The notes under the pieces: model-generated | Told to the model about the DNA's origin: nothing | Database searches by the model: none | What the model saw: only the letters and a program-made list of their open reading frames with translations | Assembly (NCBI RefSeq): GCF_025751555.1 | Contig: NZ_JAOWLB010000010.1 | Location: 79,037-143,036, forward strand | Reading direction: 5' to 3' | From: Ruegeria aquimaris | GTDB lineage: Bacteria; Pseudomonadota; Alphaproteobacteria; Rhodobacterales; Rhodobacteraceae | Length of the DNA: 64,000 nt | Shown here: in pieces, positions 37,401-45,635 of the stretch | Layout of the letters: each line of letters opens with the position of its first letter | Position numbering within the stretch: the first letter of the stretch is position 1 | Translations under genes and position numbers: made by a program

Positions 37401-38209
37401 AACGCATTACCGTGGTGACCGAGTGGCTGGAAACCACCCCCTTCCCCACAGGGATCGACTGGGAATGGACCGGCGATCAGGAAGACCAGTCGGAAAGCCA
37501 GGCCTTCCTGTCCAAGGCGTTTCTGGCCGCACTGGGGCTGATGTTCATCATCCTGCTCGCCCAGTTCAACAGTTTCTACAACTCGGTTCTGGTGCTTCTG
37601 GCGGTTGTCCTCAGCACCACCGGCGTGCTGATCGGGATGATGGTGATGAACCAGCCCTTCTCGATCATCATGACCGGCACCGGCATCGTGGCGCTGGCGG
37701 GCATCGTGGTGAACAACAACATCGTTCTGATCGACACCTATCAGGAGTTCAGCCGCTACATGCCCCGGATCGAAGCCATCGTGCGCACCGCCGAGGCCCG
37801 CATCCGCCCGGTGTTGCTGACCACGATCACCACCATGGCGGGCCTGACGCCGATGATGTTCGGGCTCAGCCTCGACTTCATCAATGGCGGTTACTCCATC
37901 GATAGCCCCACCGCGCTCTGGTGGAAGCAGCTGGCCACCGCCGTGGTGTTCGGTCTGGGGATCGCGACGGTGCTGACGCTGATTGTCACGCCGTCCCTGC
38001 TGGCACTTCGTGTCTGGGCCTCGACCTACGCGGTGATGATCGGGCGTGGCTTAGCGCGCATCACCTCCGGACGCTCCAGCCGCGTCGCCCGCGACATGCG
38101 CCTGCGCCGCTCAGCCAAGAAGCTGAAGGCGACCGAGATCATCTGGGATCCGATGCCGGAAGAACCGCCCCAGATCGCACCGGAGCATACACTGAAGGCG
38201 GCGGAATAG
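34412..38209 (+). CDS. RND efflux pump permease, unusually long
   Basis: This 1,265-residue inner-membrane protein has the RND layout with two halves of six helices and large periplasmic loops. It is about 200 residues longer than AcrB (around 1,050). Two extra hydrophobic segments (residues about 512-530 and 545-565) follow the first half. TM4 reads GMLVDGAIVVVEYADKR, so only one of the AcrB-type Asp pair is present (Asp402; position 403 is Gly). TM10 reads GIVVNNNIVLID, an Asn where AcrB has Lys. The Arg and Thr of the RIRPVLLTTITTMAGLTPMM block are kept. Proton relay is therefore atypical; substrate is unknown. Confidence 0.92.
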   Translation: MIGIVDWAASRARMVLAFIAISILIGGFAYVNLPKEGEPDIEIPALFVSVQFPGISAEDSESLLVKPMETELADLDGLKKMSSTAAENYAGVALEFEFGWDKSAITADVRDAMNTAQASFPTGAEQYTLTEINFSEFPIVIVNLTGAVPERTMARIAKDLQDELEALDAVLEAGIAGNRDEMLEVIIDPLRLEAYNVTALELINVVQNNNQLIAAGEVESEQGAFSVKIPSSFKSARDVYELPIKVNGDRVVTLGELAQINYTFEDREGTARFDGENTVALQVVKRKGYNLIDTVDMVKATVAKAKDAWPEEMKAAVQVGTSNDQSRVVGSMVSQLEGSVLTAIALVMIVVLASLGSRAALLVGFAIPTSFLLCFALLAAMGVSISNIVMFGLILAVGMLVDGAIVVVEYADKRIKDGIGPMHAYVEAAQRMFWPVVSSTATTLCAFLPMLFWPGVPGEFMGMLPVTLIFVLSASLVVALIYLPVMGGVSGRISRTFGRMSDWLRARTPWVVRALMVPPALYGMFMGAMQLLNPAYLLPPGVPGGTLIGAVLFLLSAFAASVTLTAARIELPQRRVATSSGHTPFGHVINFIAGNPIMPIVSIVVIAFAVYQITFVMFPQRSLGVEFFVESEPEQATTYVRARGNLSLAEKDEMVRQAEEVIRAHPAVVNVFSFAGKGGLNQNTGGAQAPADTVGQIQFEIIPWEDRPTEQHPLTGWLGSRLTNWLGFQEEVVADEYDGDFVLEQLNAQLALLPGFVTEIEPLGRGPASAKPVHLRLKGDNWDDLVATTARAREQFEATPGLIKIEDTLPLPGIDWQIDVDVAKAGRFGADVATVGAMVQLVTRGVLLGEYRPADADDEIEIRVRLPEEDRVLSTLDTLKVRTPDGLVPLSNFITRKPVEKLAKISRVDQQRYFDVKSDVEPGLSKVVMDAPEGGESRLAVVRALSDGVQPKAQVLTRPVDGARFELVMLTGADSIAGMQEMIDAGQARFAPINANERITVVTEWLETTPFPTGIDWEWTGDQEDQSESQAFLSKAFLAALGLMFIILLAQFNSFYNSVLVLLAVVLSTTGVLIGMMVMNQPFSIIMTGTGIVALAGIVVNNNIVLIDTYQEFSRYMPRIEAIVRTAEARIRPVLLTTITTMAGLTPMMFGLSLDFINGGYSIDSPTALWWKQLATAVVFGLGIATVLTLIVTPSLLALRVWASTYAVMIGRGLARITSGRSSRVARDMRLRRSAKKLKATEIIWDPMPEEPPQIAPEHTLKAAE

Positions 38210-38426
38210 GAACGGCACGCGACGCTTCGCCAAAAACGTCGCCTGCCTCGCGCGCCCCGCAATACCGATCCGGGGTGGCTTGTGCGACCGGATTGATCAC
38301 GGATCAGCTGCAATTCGCAAACGGCAACGCCACCGTTTCCACAGATGCGCCGAAACGTGGCAAAAACTTGTAAAAATCAAGGCAGTTCGGCATCCTCGAC
38401 ACCGACATACAAAGGGAATCTGCTCC

Positions 38427-38669
38427 ATGCTCCAAAAAGGCATCGTGACCGCAAGCGCAGCGATTTCGGCGCTGTTCCTGACATCCACATCCGCCGCCGC
38501 GCAGTCCTATAGCTGGTGGTCCTGGTGGGGCGGCTGGAGCTATGGCGGCGGGAGCGGCAGCAGCTCGTCGGTACCCGAGATCGACGCATCGACCGGCGCG
38601 CTGGCACTGGCTGCCGTGGCGGCCGGGCTGTTGCTGGCGCGCGAGATCCGCCATCGCAAAAGCCGTTGA
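38427..38669 (+). CDS. VPEID-CTERM sorting protein
   Basis: The 80-residue product starts at the ATG at 38427 (AAAGGGA upstream). A signal peptide covers residues 1-25. The mature region is a Trp/Gly/Ser-rich segment (SYSWWSWWGGWSYGG, residues 27-41), a serine linker, the VPEID sorting motif at 49-53, a transmembrane helix (about 55-71) and a basic tail AREIRHRKSR. This matches the C-terminal sorting signal for exosortase E, which lies convergently 9 bases away. The mature surface part would be only about 25 residues. Confidence 0.9.
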   Translation: MLQKGIVTASAAISALFLTSTSAAAQSYSWWSWWGGWSYGGGSGSSSSVPEIDASTGALALAAVAAGLLLAREIRHRKSR

Positions 38670-38678
38670 TCCTACCCG

Positions 38679-40262
38679 TCAGATCAACGACCAGTCCCCG
38701 GTGATCAGCGCGGTCAGCGCGATCAAACCGTTGGCCACCGCATGTGCCACAATGGCGTCACCCAGACGCCCCCGGCGCAACGCAACCCAGGCAAAGACGA
38801 GACCGGCCAGACCGGCCTCTATCACGCGTCCATGCAACAGCGCAAAGGCAAGGCTGGTAACCGCCACCGCCAGCGCGGTCTGCCACATCGCCCGCCCGCC
38901 CAGCAGCTGCAACAGATAGCCCCGAAAAAACCCCTCTTCGATCACCGGCACCAGGAATGTGGTGCCAAGGGTCCGGCACAGGATCCAGCCAGCCAGCGCC
39001 GCACCTGTCAATTCTGACTGCCCCTCGGGCGCGGGACCGCCGCGAAAGGACAGGATCCAACCGACCCCGACCACCGCCCCCGCGAGCAGGGCAACCGGAT
39101 CGAACCGCCAGTCCAGCGCCAGCAACGGCTTGCGAAACAGCCACAGCGCCGCCGCCATCAGCGCCGCCTGAAGCGGATAGCCCAGCGCCGGGGCCTGCCA
39201 CAGGCTTTGCACCAGCAGGCCGGAGAGCATGAACACGATGAAGGGGGTAATCAGCGCCGCGCTCGGATCCTCGCGAAAGGGAATGACCACCCCGGTCCCG
39301 GTCGCCGCCGCCGGAGCCCGGTGCAGCGAAGGGCGCGCCTGTACCACCCAGATCACCCCCAGTGCCAGCACGGTAAAGAACAGCCAGCCCGCGAAGCTGT
39401 GAAACCCGTTCACCGCCAGTTCGGGCGAGACTCGCGCCCCGATCGCGATCAGCGCCGCGATACGCAGCACGTTGAACAGCCAGCTGACCAGCAGCGCCAG
39501 CGGAAAGACGATCATCCAGAACCGGCCCAGCCGCAGCGTATCGCGCATCAGCACCGAATAGATGGCAAAGAAACCGGTGGTCAGGGCAAAGCCCTCGATC
39601 CCGGAACAGGTGCCCGCCATTTCGACAAAGAAACCCTCGGTACCGATGGTGGCGAAATCCGGGTTGAGCACCACGTGAAAGCCCAGCGCCGCCAGGACCA
39701 CCGCCACCCCATAGAAGGTGGCCAGGATCAGGCCGCGAAACGCCCACCAGAGCGGCGCCAGCGCATCCGCCAGATCGGGGATAAGCGCCGCCACCAGCAC
39801 CACCAGCGCCAGACCCGCGCCGCCCTCGCGCAGCAAGGCCGAAACGTCGCGGCGCGGCACCAGCAGGAACAGCGCACCAGTTGACGCAAGGACCGCCCCT
39901 GCCAGCAGCGTGACCAGATGCGCCTGGAAATCGGCGTTCAGACTGGCCGGATCCGCCCGGAGCCAGGGCACAAAGATCAGGCCCAGGCCGATCAGATGTA
40001 CCGCCCACCAGCGCCGCGCCTCGCCATCCACGGAGTCGGCGGCGGTTACCAGACGGCGGTGCAGATGCGGGCGGAACCAGATGAACAGACCCAGACCGAT
40101 TCCGACACAGAGTATGCGGATGGTGGCGCTGCGCAGCGCGCGACAGACGGTTTCGATCCCGGTCAAGCGGCATTCGACCGACGAGAACACCTGAAAGATC
40201 AGGACGATGGCCAGCATCTCCAGGGCGAATAGCACTGTCAACTTGTAAAACTGGTGTCGCAA
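38679..40262 (-). CDS. Exosortase E fused to CPBP-type protease (VPEID-CTERM system)
   Basis: The 527-residue membrane protein fuses two modules. The exosortase half has Cys219 in EMAGTCSGIEG, Arg267 in FNVLRIAAL and His288 in GFHSFAGW, the catalytic triad of this transpeptidase family. The C-terminal half is a CPBP intramembrane protease with Glu442/Glu443/Arg447 in EEGFFRGYLL, His477 in FALLHGR and His507 in AHAVAN. It would cut at VPEID of the neighbouring protein and transfer the new end. The two are convergent with a 9-base gap. I found no other VPEID signal in the window. Confidence 0.92.
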   Translation of the reverse strand: MRHQFYKLTVLFALEMLAIVLIFQVFSSVECRLTGIETVCRALRSATIRILCVGIGLGLFIWFRPHLHRRLVTAADSVDGEARRWWAVHLIGLGLIFVPWLRADPASLNADFQAHLVTLLAGAVLASTGALFLLVPRRDVSALLREGGAGLALVVLVAALIPDLADALAPLWWAFRGLILATFYGVAVVLAALGFHVVLNPDFATIGTEGFFVEMAGTCSGIEGFALTTGFFAIYSVLMRDTLRLGRFWMIVFPLALLVSWLFNVLRIAALIAIGARVSPELAVNGFHSFAGWLFFTVLALGVIWVVQARPSLHRAPAAATGTGVVIPFREDPSAALITPFIVFMLSGLLVQSLWQAPALGYPLQAALMAAALWLFRKPLLALDWRFDPVALLAGAVVGVGWILSFRGGPAPEGQSELTGAALAGWILCRTLGTTFLVPVIEEGFFRGYLLQLLGGRAMWQTALAVAVTSLAFALLHGRVIEAGLAGLVFAWVALRRGRLGDAIVAHAVANGLIALTALITGDWSLI

Positions 40263-40371
40263 CGTCTGATCTATTCCGTAGTCTGCCCACTCTCGAGAAC
40301 GCGTGTTCCCTATCGCGTAAAATGGGCATGACTATGAAGGATAAATGACCGTCCCATGGTGGGTGGGCTGC

Positions 40372-42198
40372 TCAGGCCGCCTCGTCCTCGCCTGCCTGCT
40401 GGCGCGTCCAAAGCTGGGCATAGCGTCCGCCGCGCGACAGCAGCGCGTCATGGGTGCCCTGTTCGACGATCTCGCCCTTCTCCAGCACCACGATCTTGTC
40501 GGCCTCGGCAATGGTGCTGAGACGATGCGCGATTGTGATAACCGTGCGCCCCTCGCCCGCAAGCGCCAGCGCTTCCTTGATCTCCTGCTCGGTCTCGGTG
40601 TCCAGCGCGCTGGTCGCCTCGTCCAGCAGCAGGATCGGCGGGTTCTTGAGCAGGGTGCGCGCGATGCCCACCCGCTGTTTCTCTCCCCCCGACAGTTTCA
40701 GACCGCGCTCGCCCACCTTGGTGTCATAGCCCTCGGGCAGCGAGGCGATGAAATCGTGGATCTGCGCCGCACGCGCCGCCATCTCGACATCGGCCTGGGT
40801 CGCATCTTCGCGCCCGTAGGCGATGTTATAGCGGATGGTATCGTTGAACAGCACCGTGTCCTGCGGCACCACGCCGATAGCGTCATGCAGGCTGGTCTGG
40901 GTCACATCCCGGATGTCCTGCCCGTCGATCTTCAGCGCACCGCCGGTCACATCATAGAACCGGAACAACAGCCGCCCGATGGTCGACTTGCCCGAGCCGG
41001 TGGCCCCCACGATTGCCACGGTCTGGCCCGCCGGTACGGTCAGCGATACGCCCTTGAGGATCTCGCGTTCCACCTCATAGCCAAAGCGCACATCCTTCAA
41101 CGTGATCTCACCGCCACTGACCTTGAGCGGCGCGGCGCCTGGCTTGTCGCTCACCTCGGCGGGCTGTTCCAGCAGGTCGAACATCTCGCCCATATCGACC
41201 AGCGCTTGGCGGATCTCGCGATAGACGGTGCCCAGGAAATTCAACGGCACGGTGATCTGGATCATATAGGCGTTGACCATGACGAAATCGCCCACGGTCA
41301 ACTGTCCCGCCTGCACGCCATAAGCCGCCAGAACCATCACCCCGATCAGGCCGCAGGTGATCAGCATCGACTGGCCGAAATTGAGGAAAGCCAGAGAATA
41401 CGCGGTCTTCAGCGCCGCCTGCGCATAGGCCCGCATCGACTGGTCGTACCGGCGGGCCTCACGCTCCTCGGCGCCAAAATACTTGACCGTCTCGAAATTC
41501 AGCAGGCTGTCGATGGCACGCTGGTTGGCCTCGGTGTCCTGGTCGTTCATCTCGCGGCGCAGCTTCACCCGCCACTCGGTCACCGCAAAGGTGAACCAGA
41601 TATAAAGCGCGATGGTGACAACGACGACCACCAGATACCAGATGTCGAACAGGTACATCAGGATGATCGCGACAAGCACCAGTTCCAGCATCAGCGGCCC
41701 GATGGAAAACAGCATGAAGCGCAGGAGGAACTCGACCCCCTTGACCCCGCGCTCGATGATGCGGCTCAACCCGCCGGTCTTGCGGGTGATATGATAGCGC
41801 ATCGACAGCCGGTGGATATGGCGAAAGGTCTCCAGCGCCAGCGCGCGCAGCGCGCGCTGCCCGACCGGGGCAAAGAGCGCATCGCGCAATTGCTGGAACC
41901 CCACTGTCATCATCCGTGCCACGCCATAGGCCACGGTCAACCCGACCGCGCCCAGCGCCAGTGGCGGCACGCCCTCGCCCGCCAGCGCGTCGACCGCGCC
42001 CTTGTAGAGGATCGGGGTATAGACCGCGATCAGCTTGGCCAGCACCAGCATCGCCATCGCCAGAACCACCCGGCGTTTGACCCATCCCTCGCCCTCGGGC
42101 CAGAGATAAGGCGCGACCCGCCGGATCGTGCGCCAACCGGAACGCCGTTCGGCATCCGCGCTCTGCTCTGCCGGTGCTGTGTGGGCCAGTCGTCTCAT
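40372..42198 (-). CDS. Atm1/ABCB7-type ABC exporter
   Basis: The 608-residue half-transporter has a membrane domain with the NFETVKYFGAEEREARRYDQ segment that marks mitochondrial Atm1/ABCB7 relatives, then an ATPase with Walker A GATGSGKST, signature LSGGEKQRVGIAR and Walker B ILLLDEATSALD. Atm1-type proteins export glutathione derivatives, persulfides or metal-thiol complexes. The bacterial homologue protects against heavy metals. It is monocistronic on the minus strand. Confidence 0.92.
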   Translation of the reverse strand: MRRLAHTAPAEQSADAERRSGWRTIRRVAPYLWPEGEGWVKRRVVLAMAMLVLAKLIAVYTPILYKGAVDALAGEGVPPLALGAVGLTVAYGVARMMTVGFQQLRDALFAPVGQRALRALALETFRHIHRLSMRYHITRKTGGLSRIIERGVKGVEFLLRFMLFSIGPLMLELVLVAIILMYLFDIWYLVVVVVTIALYIWFTFAVTEWRVKLRREMNDQDTEANQRAIDSLLNFETVKYFGAEEREARRYDQSMRAYAQAALKTAYSLAFLNFGQSMLITCGLIGVMVLAAYGVQAGQLTVGDFVMVNAYMIQITVPLNFLGTVYREIRQALVDMGEMFDLLEQPAEVSDKPGAAPLKVSGGEITLKDVRFGYEVEREILKGVSLTVPAGQTVAIVGATGSGKSTIGRLLFRFYDVTGGALKIDGQDIRDVTQTSLHDAIGVVPQDTVLFNDTIRYNIAYGREDATQADVEMAARAAQIHDFIASLPEGYDTKVGERGLKLSGGEKQRVGIARTLLKNPPILLLDEATSALDTETEQEIKEALALAGEGRTVITIAHRLSTIAEADKIVVLEKGEIVEQGTHDALLSRGGRYAQLWTRQQAGEDEAA

Positions 42199-42258
42199 TG
42201 CGTGCCTATGACTTGGGTACGTAGTTGGAAACCGGCCCCTGGCGGGCCGTCCAGCGGC

Positions 42259-44019
42259 TTAATCCGGCAGAGTGAATATCTGCCCCGGATAGATCAGGTC
42301 AGGGTTCCGGATGCTGCTGCGATTGGCATCGAACACCTTCACATACAGCAAGCCCTCGCCATAGCGCTCCCGCGAAATCGCCCAGAGCGTATCGCCCTTC
42401 TGTACGGTGACAGCATGAACCAGTGGCCGCGCCGGAGCTTCGCCGGATTGCGGATCGGCCGGGCGCAATATTTCCGGGGCCTCTCGCTTGAACGGCGTTT
42501 CCAACCGGCTGAGAACCGTGCCGCCCTGCCCCAACTCGTCCAGCCGCAGCGTGTAGACGCCCGGTTCGACCCCATCGATCTCGCCACGCCATTTGCCCTT
42601 GTCATCCGTCGAGACATCGGAAACCGCGCGGTTGTTGAAATAGACCCGCACCACCGATCCGCCATTGGCCCGTCCGGTCAGGCGCACGCTGCCGGTATCG
42701 GAATACCCGATCGTGTCCAGCGCCACACGCACGGGCTCCAGCGGAGATTTCACTTCCGGTGCCTGCACCAGGTCGACACCCGAGGCATCCGACCGCAGAA
42801 CGGCGACCGGCGCGGTTTGCGCCGCAACCGCTTCTCCTGCCCCGGGCTGCTCCGCTGTCGCGGCGACCGTAGGCGCGGCCTGCTCTTGCGCCGCGGTGGC
42901 CGTGTCCGGAGCTTCAGCCTCGACCGGCGCAGGGCTGGTGGGGGCCTGCTCGGTTGCGACCGGCTCGGCTGTCGCCGTCTGTTCGGGCTGCGCGGATGCC
43001 GCCGCCGGGGCGTCGGTCGCGGGGGCGGACGCCTCACCACTTGTTGCGACCGGCGCGGGCGCCAGGGCAGCTTCGGCCTGTTGTGTCTGCGGCTCTTCCC
43101 TGGCCTCCGTCGCGGTCTCGGACGCAATCGGCGCTGGCGGCTGTGCGACCGCCACCGTTTCAGCCTGCGAAGCCTGCGGCACGGGCTGCGTTTGCTGCGG
43201 GGCCTCGGCCACCTTGTTCTGAGCCCCGACGTCGCTTGCCGCGTCGGAAACCTGCGCGGTTGCATCCGCGTTCACCGCCGGTTGTGTCGCTTCGGCAGGT
43301 ACCGGCGCGGAACCGGTCTGCCCCTCGGCGGTTTCCACAGCGGCAGGCTCGGCACTTTCTTCGGCGGCCTCCGCCGCTTGCACCGGTTCGGGTGCGGGCA
43401 ATGCCGCAATGATATAGTCGCCCGACATCGCCGACTGGCCATCGCGGGCCGCCCTGAGGGTCAGAACACGGGCCGCCTCGCTGAAGGACAGCGTCAGGAA
43501 TTCGGCAAACTTGCCGTCGCCCGCCACGTCGAAGCCGTGCATCTCTGCCCCGTCCAGAAGCACCGATATACGGCTCCCGACTTCGGCGCTACCGGACAGC
43601 AGCAGGGTGCCGTCCCGCTCGACAAAAATCTGATCCAGCACGGGCACGGCCAGCGCAACGTCTTGCGGCTCAGGTTCGGGGGCGGGTGCGGGCGCGGCGG
43701 CCTGCTCGGCCGCGGGCGCGGCTTCCGGTTCGGGCTTGGCCTCGTCCGGTTCCGCGACAGTCTCGGTTGCAGCTTGGGCCTGAGGATCCGCCTTGGGCTC
43801 GGGCGTAACCGCCTCGTCGGGCTTGGTCTCTGCCGCCACGGGTTTGTCGGCCTCGGCCTCCTGGGCCGGGGCGGGTACCGCCGTCGCCGTCTCCTCCGCC
43901 CCTCGTGGTCCGATCACCCCCAAGGCATAAAGCGCGATCAATCCCGCCGACAGCGCACCGCCCGCGACAACCGCCCAGCCCCCCGTGCTGAGCCCCCCAG
44001 TTCCGGCTTCTTTGGCCAT
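42259..44019 (-). CDS. LysM-domain protein with long Ala/Pro/Glu linker
   Basis: The ATG at 44019 (AAGGA upstream) gives 586 residues. An N-terminal helix (about residues 15-33) anchors it, then low-complexity repeats of Ala/Glu/Pro/Thr span much of residues 40-420, followed by an Ig-like segment (YSDTGSVRLTGRANGGSVVR) and a C-terminal LysM domain (VQKGDTLWAISRERYGEGLL). LysM binds peptidoglycan; the linker could span the periplasm. The gene is divergent from the LOG gene. Confidence 0.88.
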   Translation of the reverse strand: MAKEAGTGGLSTGGWAVVAGGALSAGLIALYALGVIGPRGAEETATAVPAPAQEAEADKPVAAETKPDEAVTPEPKADPQAQAATETVAEPDEAKPEPEAAPAAEQAAAPAPAPEPEPQDVALAVPVLDQIFVERDGTLLLSGSAEVGSRISVLLDGAEMHGFDVAGDGKFAEFLTLSFSEAARVLTLRAARDGQSAMSGDYIIAALPAPEPVQAAEAAEESAEPAAVETAEGQTGSAPVPAEATQPAVNADATAQVSDAASDVGAQNKVAEAPQQTQPVPQASQAETVAVAQPPAPIASETATEAREEPQTQQAEAALAPAPVATSGEASAPATDAPAAASAQPEQTATAEPVATEQAPTSPAPVEAEAPDTATAAQEQAAPTVAATAEQPGAGEAVAAQTAPVAVLRSDASGVDLVQAPEVKSPLEPVRVALDTIGYSDTGSVRLTGRANGGSVVRVYFNNRAVSDVSTDDKGKWRGEIDGVEPGVYTLRLDELGQGGTVLSRLETPFKREAPEILRPADPQSGEAPARPLVHAVTVQKGDTLWAISRERYGEGLLYVKVFDANRSSIRNPDLIYPGQIFTLPD

Positions 44020-44154
44020 CTTCGTCCTTCCCCATACCCAAAGCCCGCTTTGCGGCTGCTCTGGCCATATCCCCATCCATGACGCCGGTTGAGCCCGGCT
44101 TTCATTCCCGCTATCAGGATTTCACCCCAATACAGGAAATCCGGAAAGGCCGCC

Positions 44155-44706
44155 ATGACCGTCAAATCCGTTTGTGTCTATTGCGGATCGCGATCCGGAG
44201 CAATGCCTGCCTATGCCGCAGCCGCCCGCGACCTTGGACGCCTGCTGGCGGACGCGGGCTGGCGCCTGGTCTATGGCGCGGGCGACGTGGGGCTGATGGG
44301 CGAGGTTGCCCGCGCCGCGCAGCAGGCGGGTGGCCAGACCTTTGGCGTGATCCCGGTGCACCTGTTGCGCCGCGAGGTCGGCAAGACCGACCTGAGCACC
44401 TTTGTCGTGACCGAGACCATGCATGAACGCAAGAAGGTGATGATCATGAACGCTGACGCCGTCGTGGTCCTTCCCGGCGGCCCCGGATCCCTTGATGAGC
44501 TGTTCGAAGCGCTCACCTGGCGGCAACTCGGCCTGCATGACAAACCGATCCTGGTGATGAATGTGGACGGCTACTGGAACCCGCTGCGCAGCCTGATCGA
44601 ACGCACCGTGGATCAGGGTTTTGCCGATGCCTCGCTGGCGGATTACCTGACCTGGGTCGACACGCCGGTCGCGGCCATGGCCGCCCTGCGCGCCAGCCTG
44701 TCCTGA
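44155..44706 (+). CDS. LOG family protein (TIGR00730)
   Basis: The ATG at 44155, with GGAAAGG upstream, gives 183 residues. The PGGPGSLDELFEALTW motif and the VCVYCGSRSG opening are the Rossmann-like LOG family signature (cytokinin riboside monophosphate phosphoribohydrolase), which hydrolyses nucleoside monophosphates. In bacteria it is often a nucleotide-salvage enzyme. Its last 64 bases overlap the end of the convergent rarD gene. Confidence 0.92.
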   Translation: MTVKSVCVYCGSRSGAMPAYAAAARDLGRLLADAGWRLVYGAGDVGLMGEVARAAQQAGGQTFGVIPVHLLRREVGKTDLSTFVVTETMHERKKVMIMNADAVVVLPGGPGSLDELFEALTWRQLGLHDKPILVMNVDGYWNPLRSLIERTVDQGFADASLADYLTWVDTPVAAMAALRASLS

Positions 44707-45563
44707 CGCAAAAGTGATAGCGAAAACACCGCCACCGCCAGCCAGATGAGGGCAAAGGCCACCCCGTGCCATGGGGTGAAGATCTCGCCGAACACCAGCA
44801 CCGCGCACAGGAATTGCAGGGTCGGGTTGATGTATTGCAACACGCCCACCGTCGACAGTGGCACCCGCCGCGCGGCATAGCTGAACAGGATCAGAGGAAT
44901 CGCCGTCAGTGGCCCGGACCCGATCAATAGCAATGATGTGGTCAGATCGGCGCCAAACGCCCCCGCGCCACGCAGATGTGCCCAGGCCAACACCGACAGA
45001 AAGATCGGCATCAGGATCACGATTTCGGTCGTCACCGAAATCACCGGCCCCAGGGCCAACCCCTTCTTGACCGCGCCGTAGAGCGCGAAACTGGTCGACA
45101 GGATCAGCGCCACCCAGGGCGCGACCCCCAGCCCCCAGGTCAGAACCAGAACCGCCAGCGCCGCCAGACCGATGGCCAGCCACTGCGCCCGCGCCAGCTG
45201 TTCGGCAAACATGAACCGCCCCGCCAGCACCGCCATCAGCGGAAAGATGTAGTAACCCAGAGAGGCCTCGGTCACATGACCCGCCTGCACCGAAAAGATG
45301 AACACCAGCCAGTTGAGCGAGATCATCAGCGCCGCCAGCAGGATCAGTCCGGTCTGGCGCAGGCCGGAATAGGCGCGCAGCAACTCTCCGAGCCGCCCCT
45401 GGAGCGTCAGGTACACCCCGAACAGCAGCACGGACCACAGCGTGCGATGCGACAGCACTTCTGGCGGCGGCACATGCGTCAAAAGCTTGTAATAGAGCGG
45501 CGACAGGCCCCAGACCACGCAGGCCCCGATCATCGCCAGAATGCCACGCCCGACCTCGCCCAT
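44643..45563 (-). CDS. rarD: RarD-like EamA-family permease
   Basis: The ATG at 45563 gives 306 residues; a longer reading begins at a TTG without a ribosome-binding site. The protein has ten transmembrane segments and the RarD segment MIGACVVWGLSPLYYKLLTH, with WVALILSTSFALYGAVKK and QYINPTLQFLCAVLVF later. RarD relatives are drug/metabolite transporters of unclear substrate. Its C-terminal 64 bases overlap those of LOG in opposite orientation. Confidence 0.9.
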   Translation of the reverse strand: MGEVGRGILAMIGACVVWGLSPLYYKLLTHVPPPEVLSHRTLWSVLLFGVYLTLQGRLGELLRAYSGLRQTGLILLAALMISLNWLVFIFSVQAGHVTEASLGYYIFPLMAVLAGRFMFAEQLARAQWLAIGLAALAVLVLTWGLGVAPWVALILSTSFALYGAVKKGLALGPVISVTTEIVILMPIFLSVLAWAHLRGAGAFGADLTTSLLLIGSGPLTAIPLILFSYAARRVPLSTVGVLQYINPTLQFLCAVLVFGEIFTPWHGVAFALIWLAVAVFSLSLLRQDRLARRAAMAATGVSTQVR

Positions 45564-45635
45564 GCCCTGCCCCGGATGTTGTTCCCCGCCGCTCTTGCCG
45601 CGCCCGGGCCGGATTGGCAAGACGGGAACGTCGCG

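Noticed and set aside
38280..38426. An upstream extension of the VPEID protein frame.
   Set aside because: The extension is Arg/His-rich and would bury the signal peptide; the ATG at 38427 has AAAGGGA upstream.
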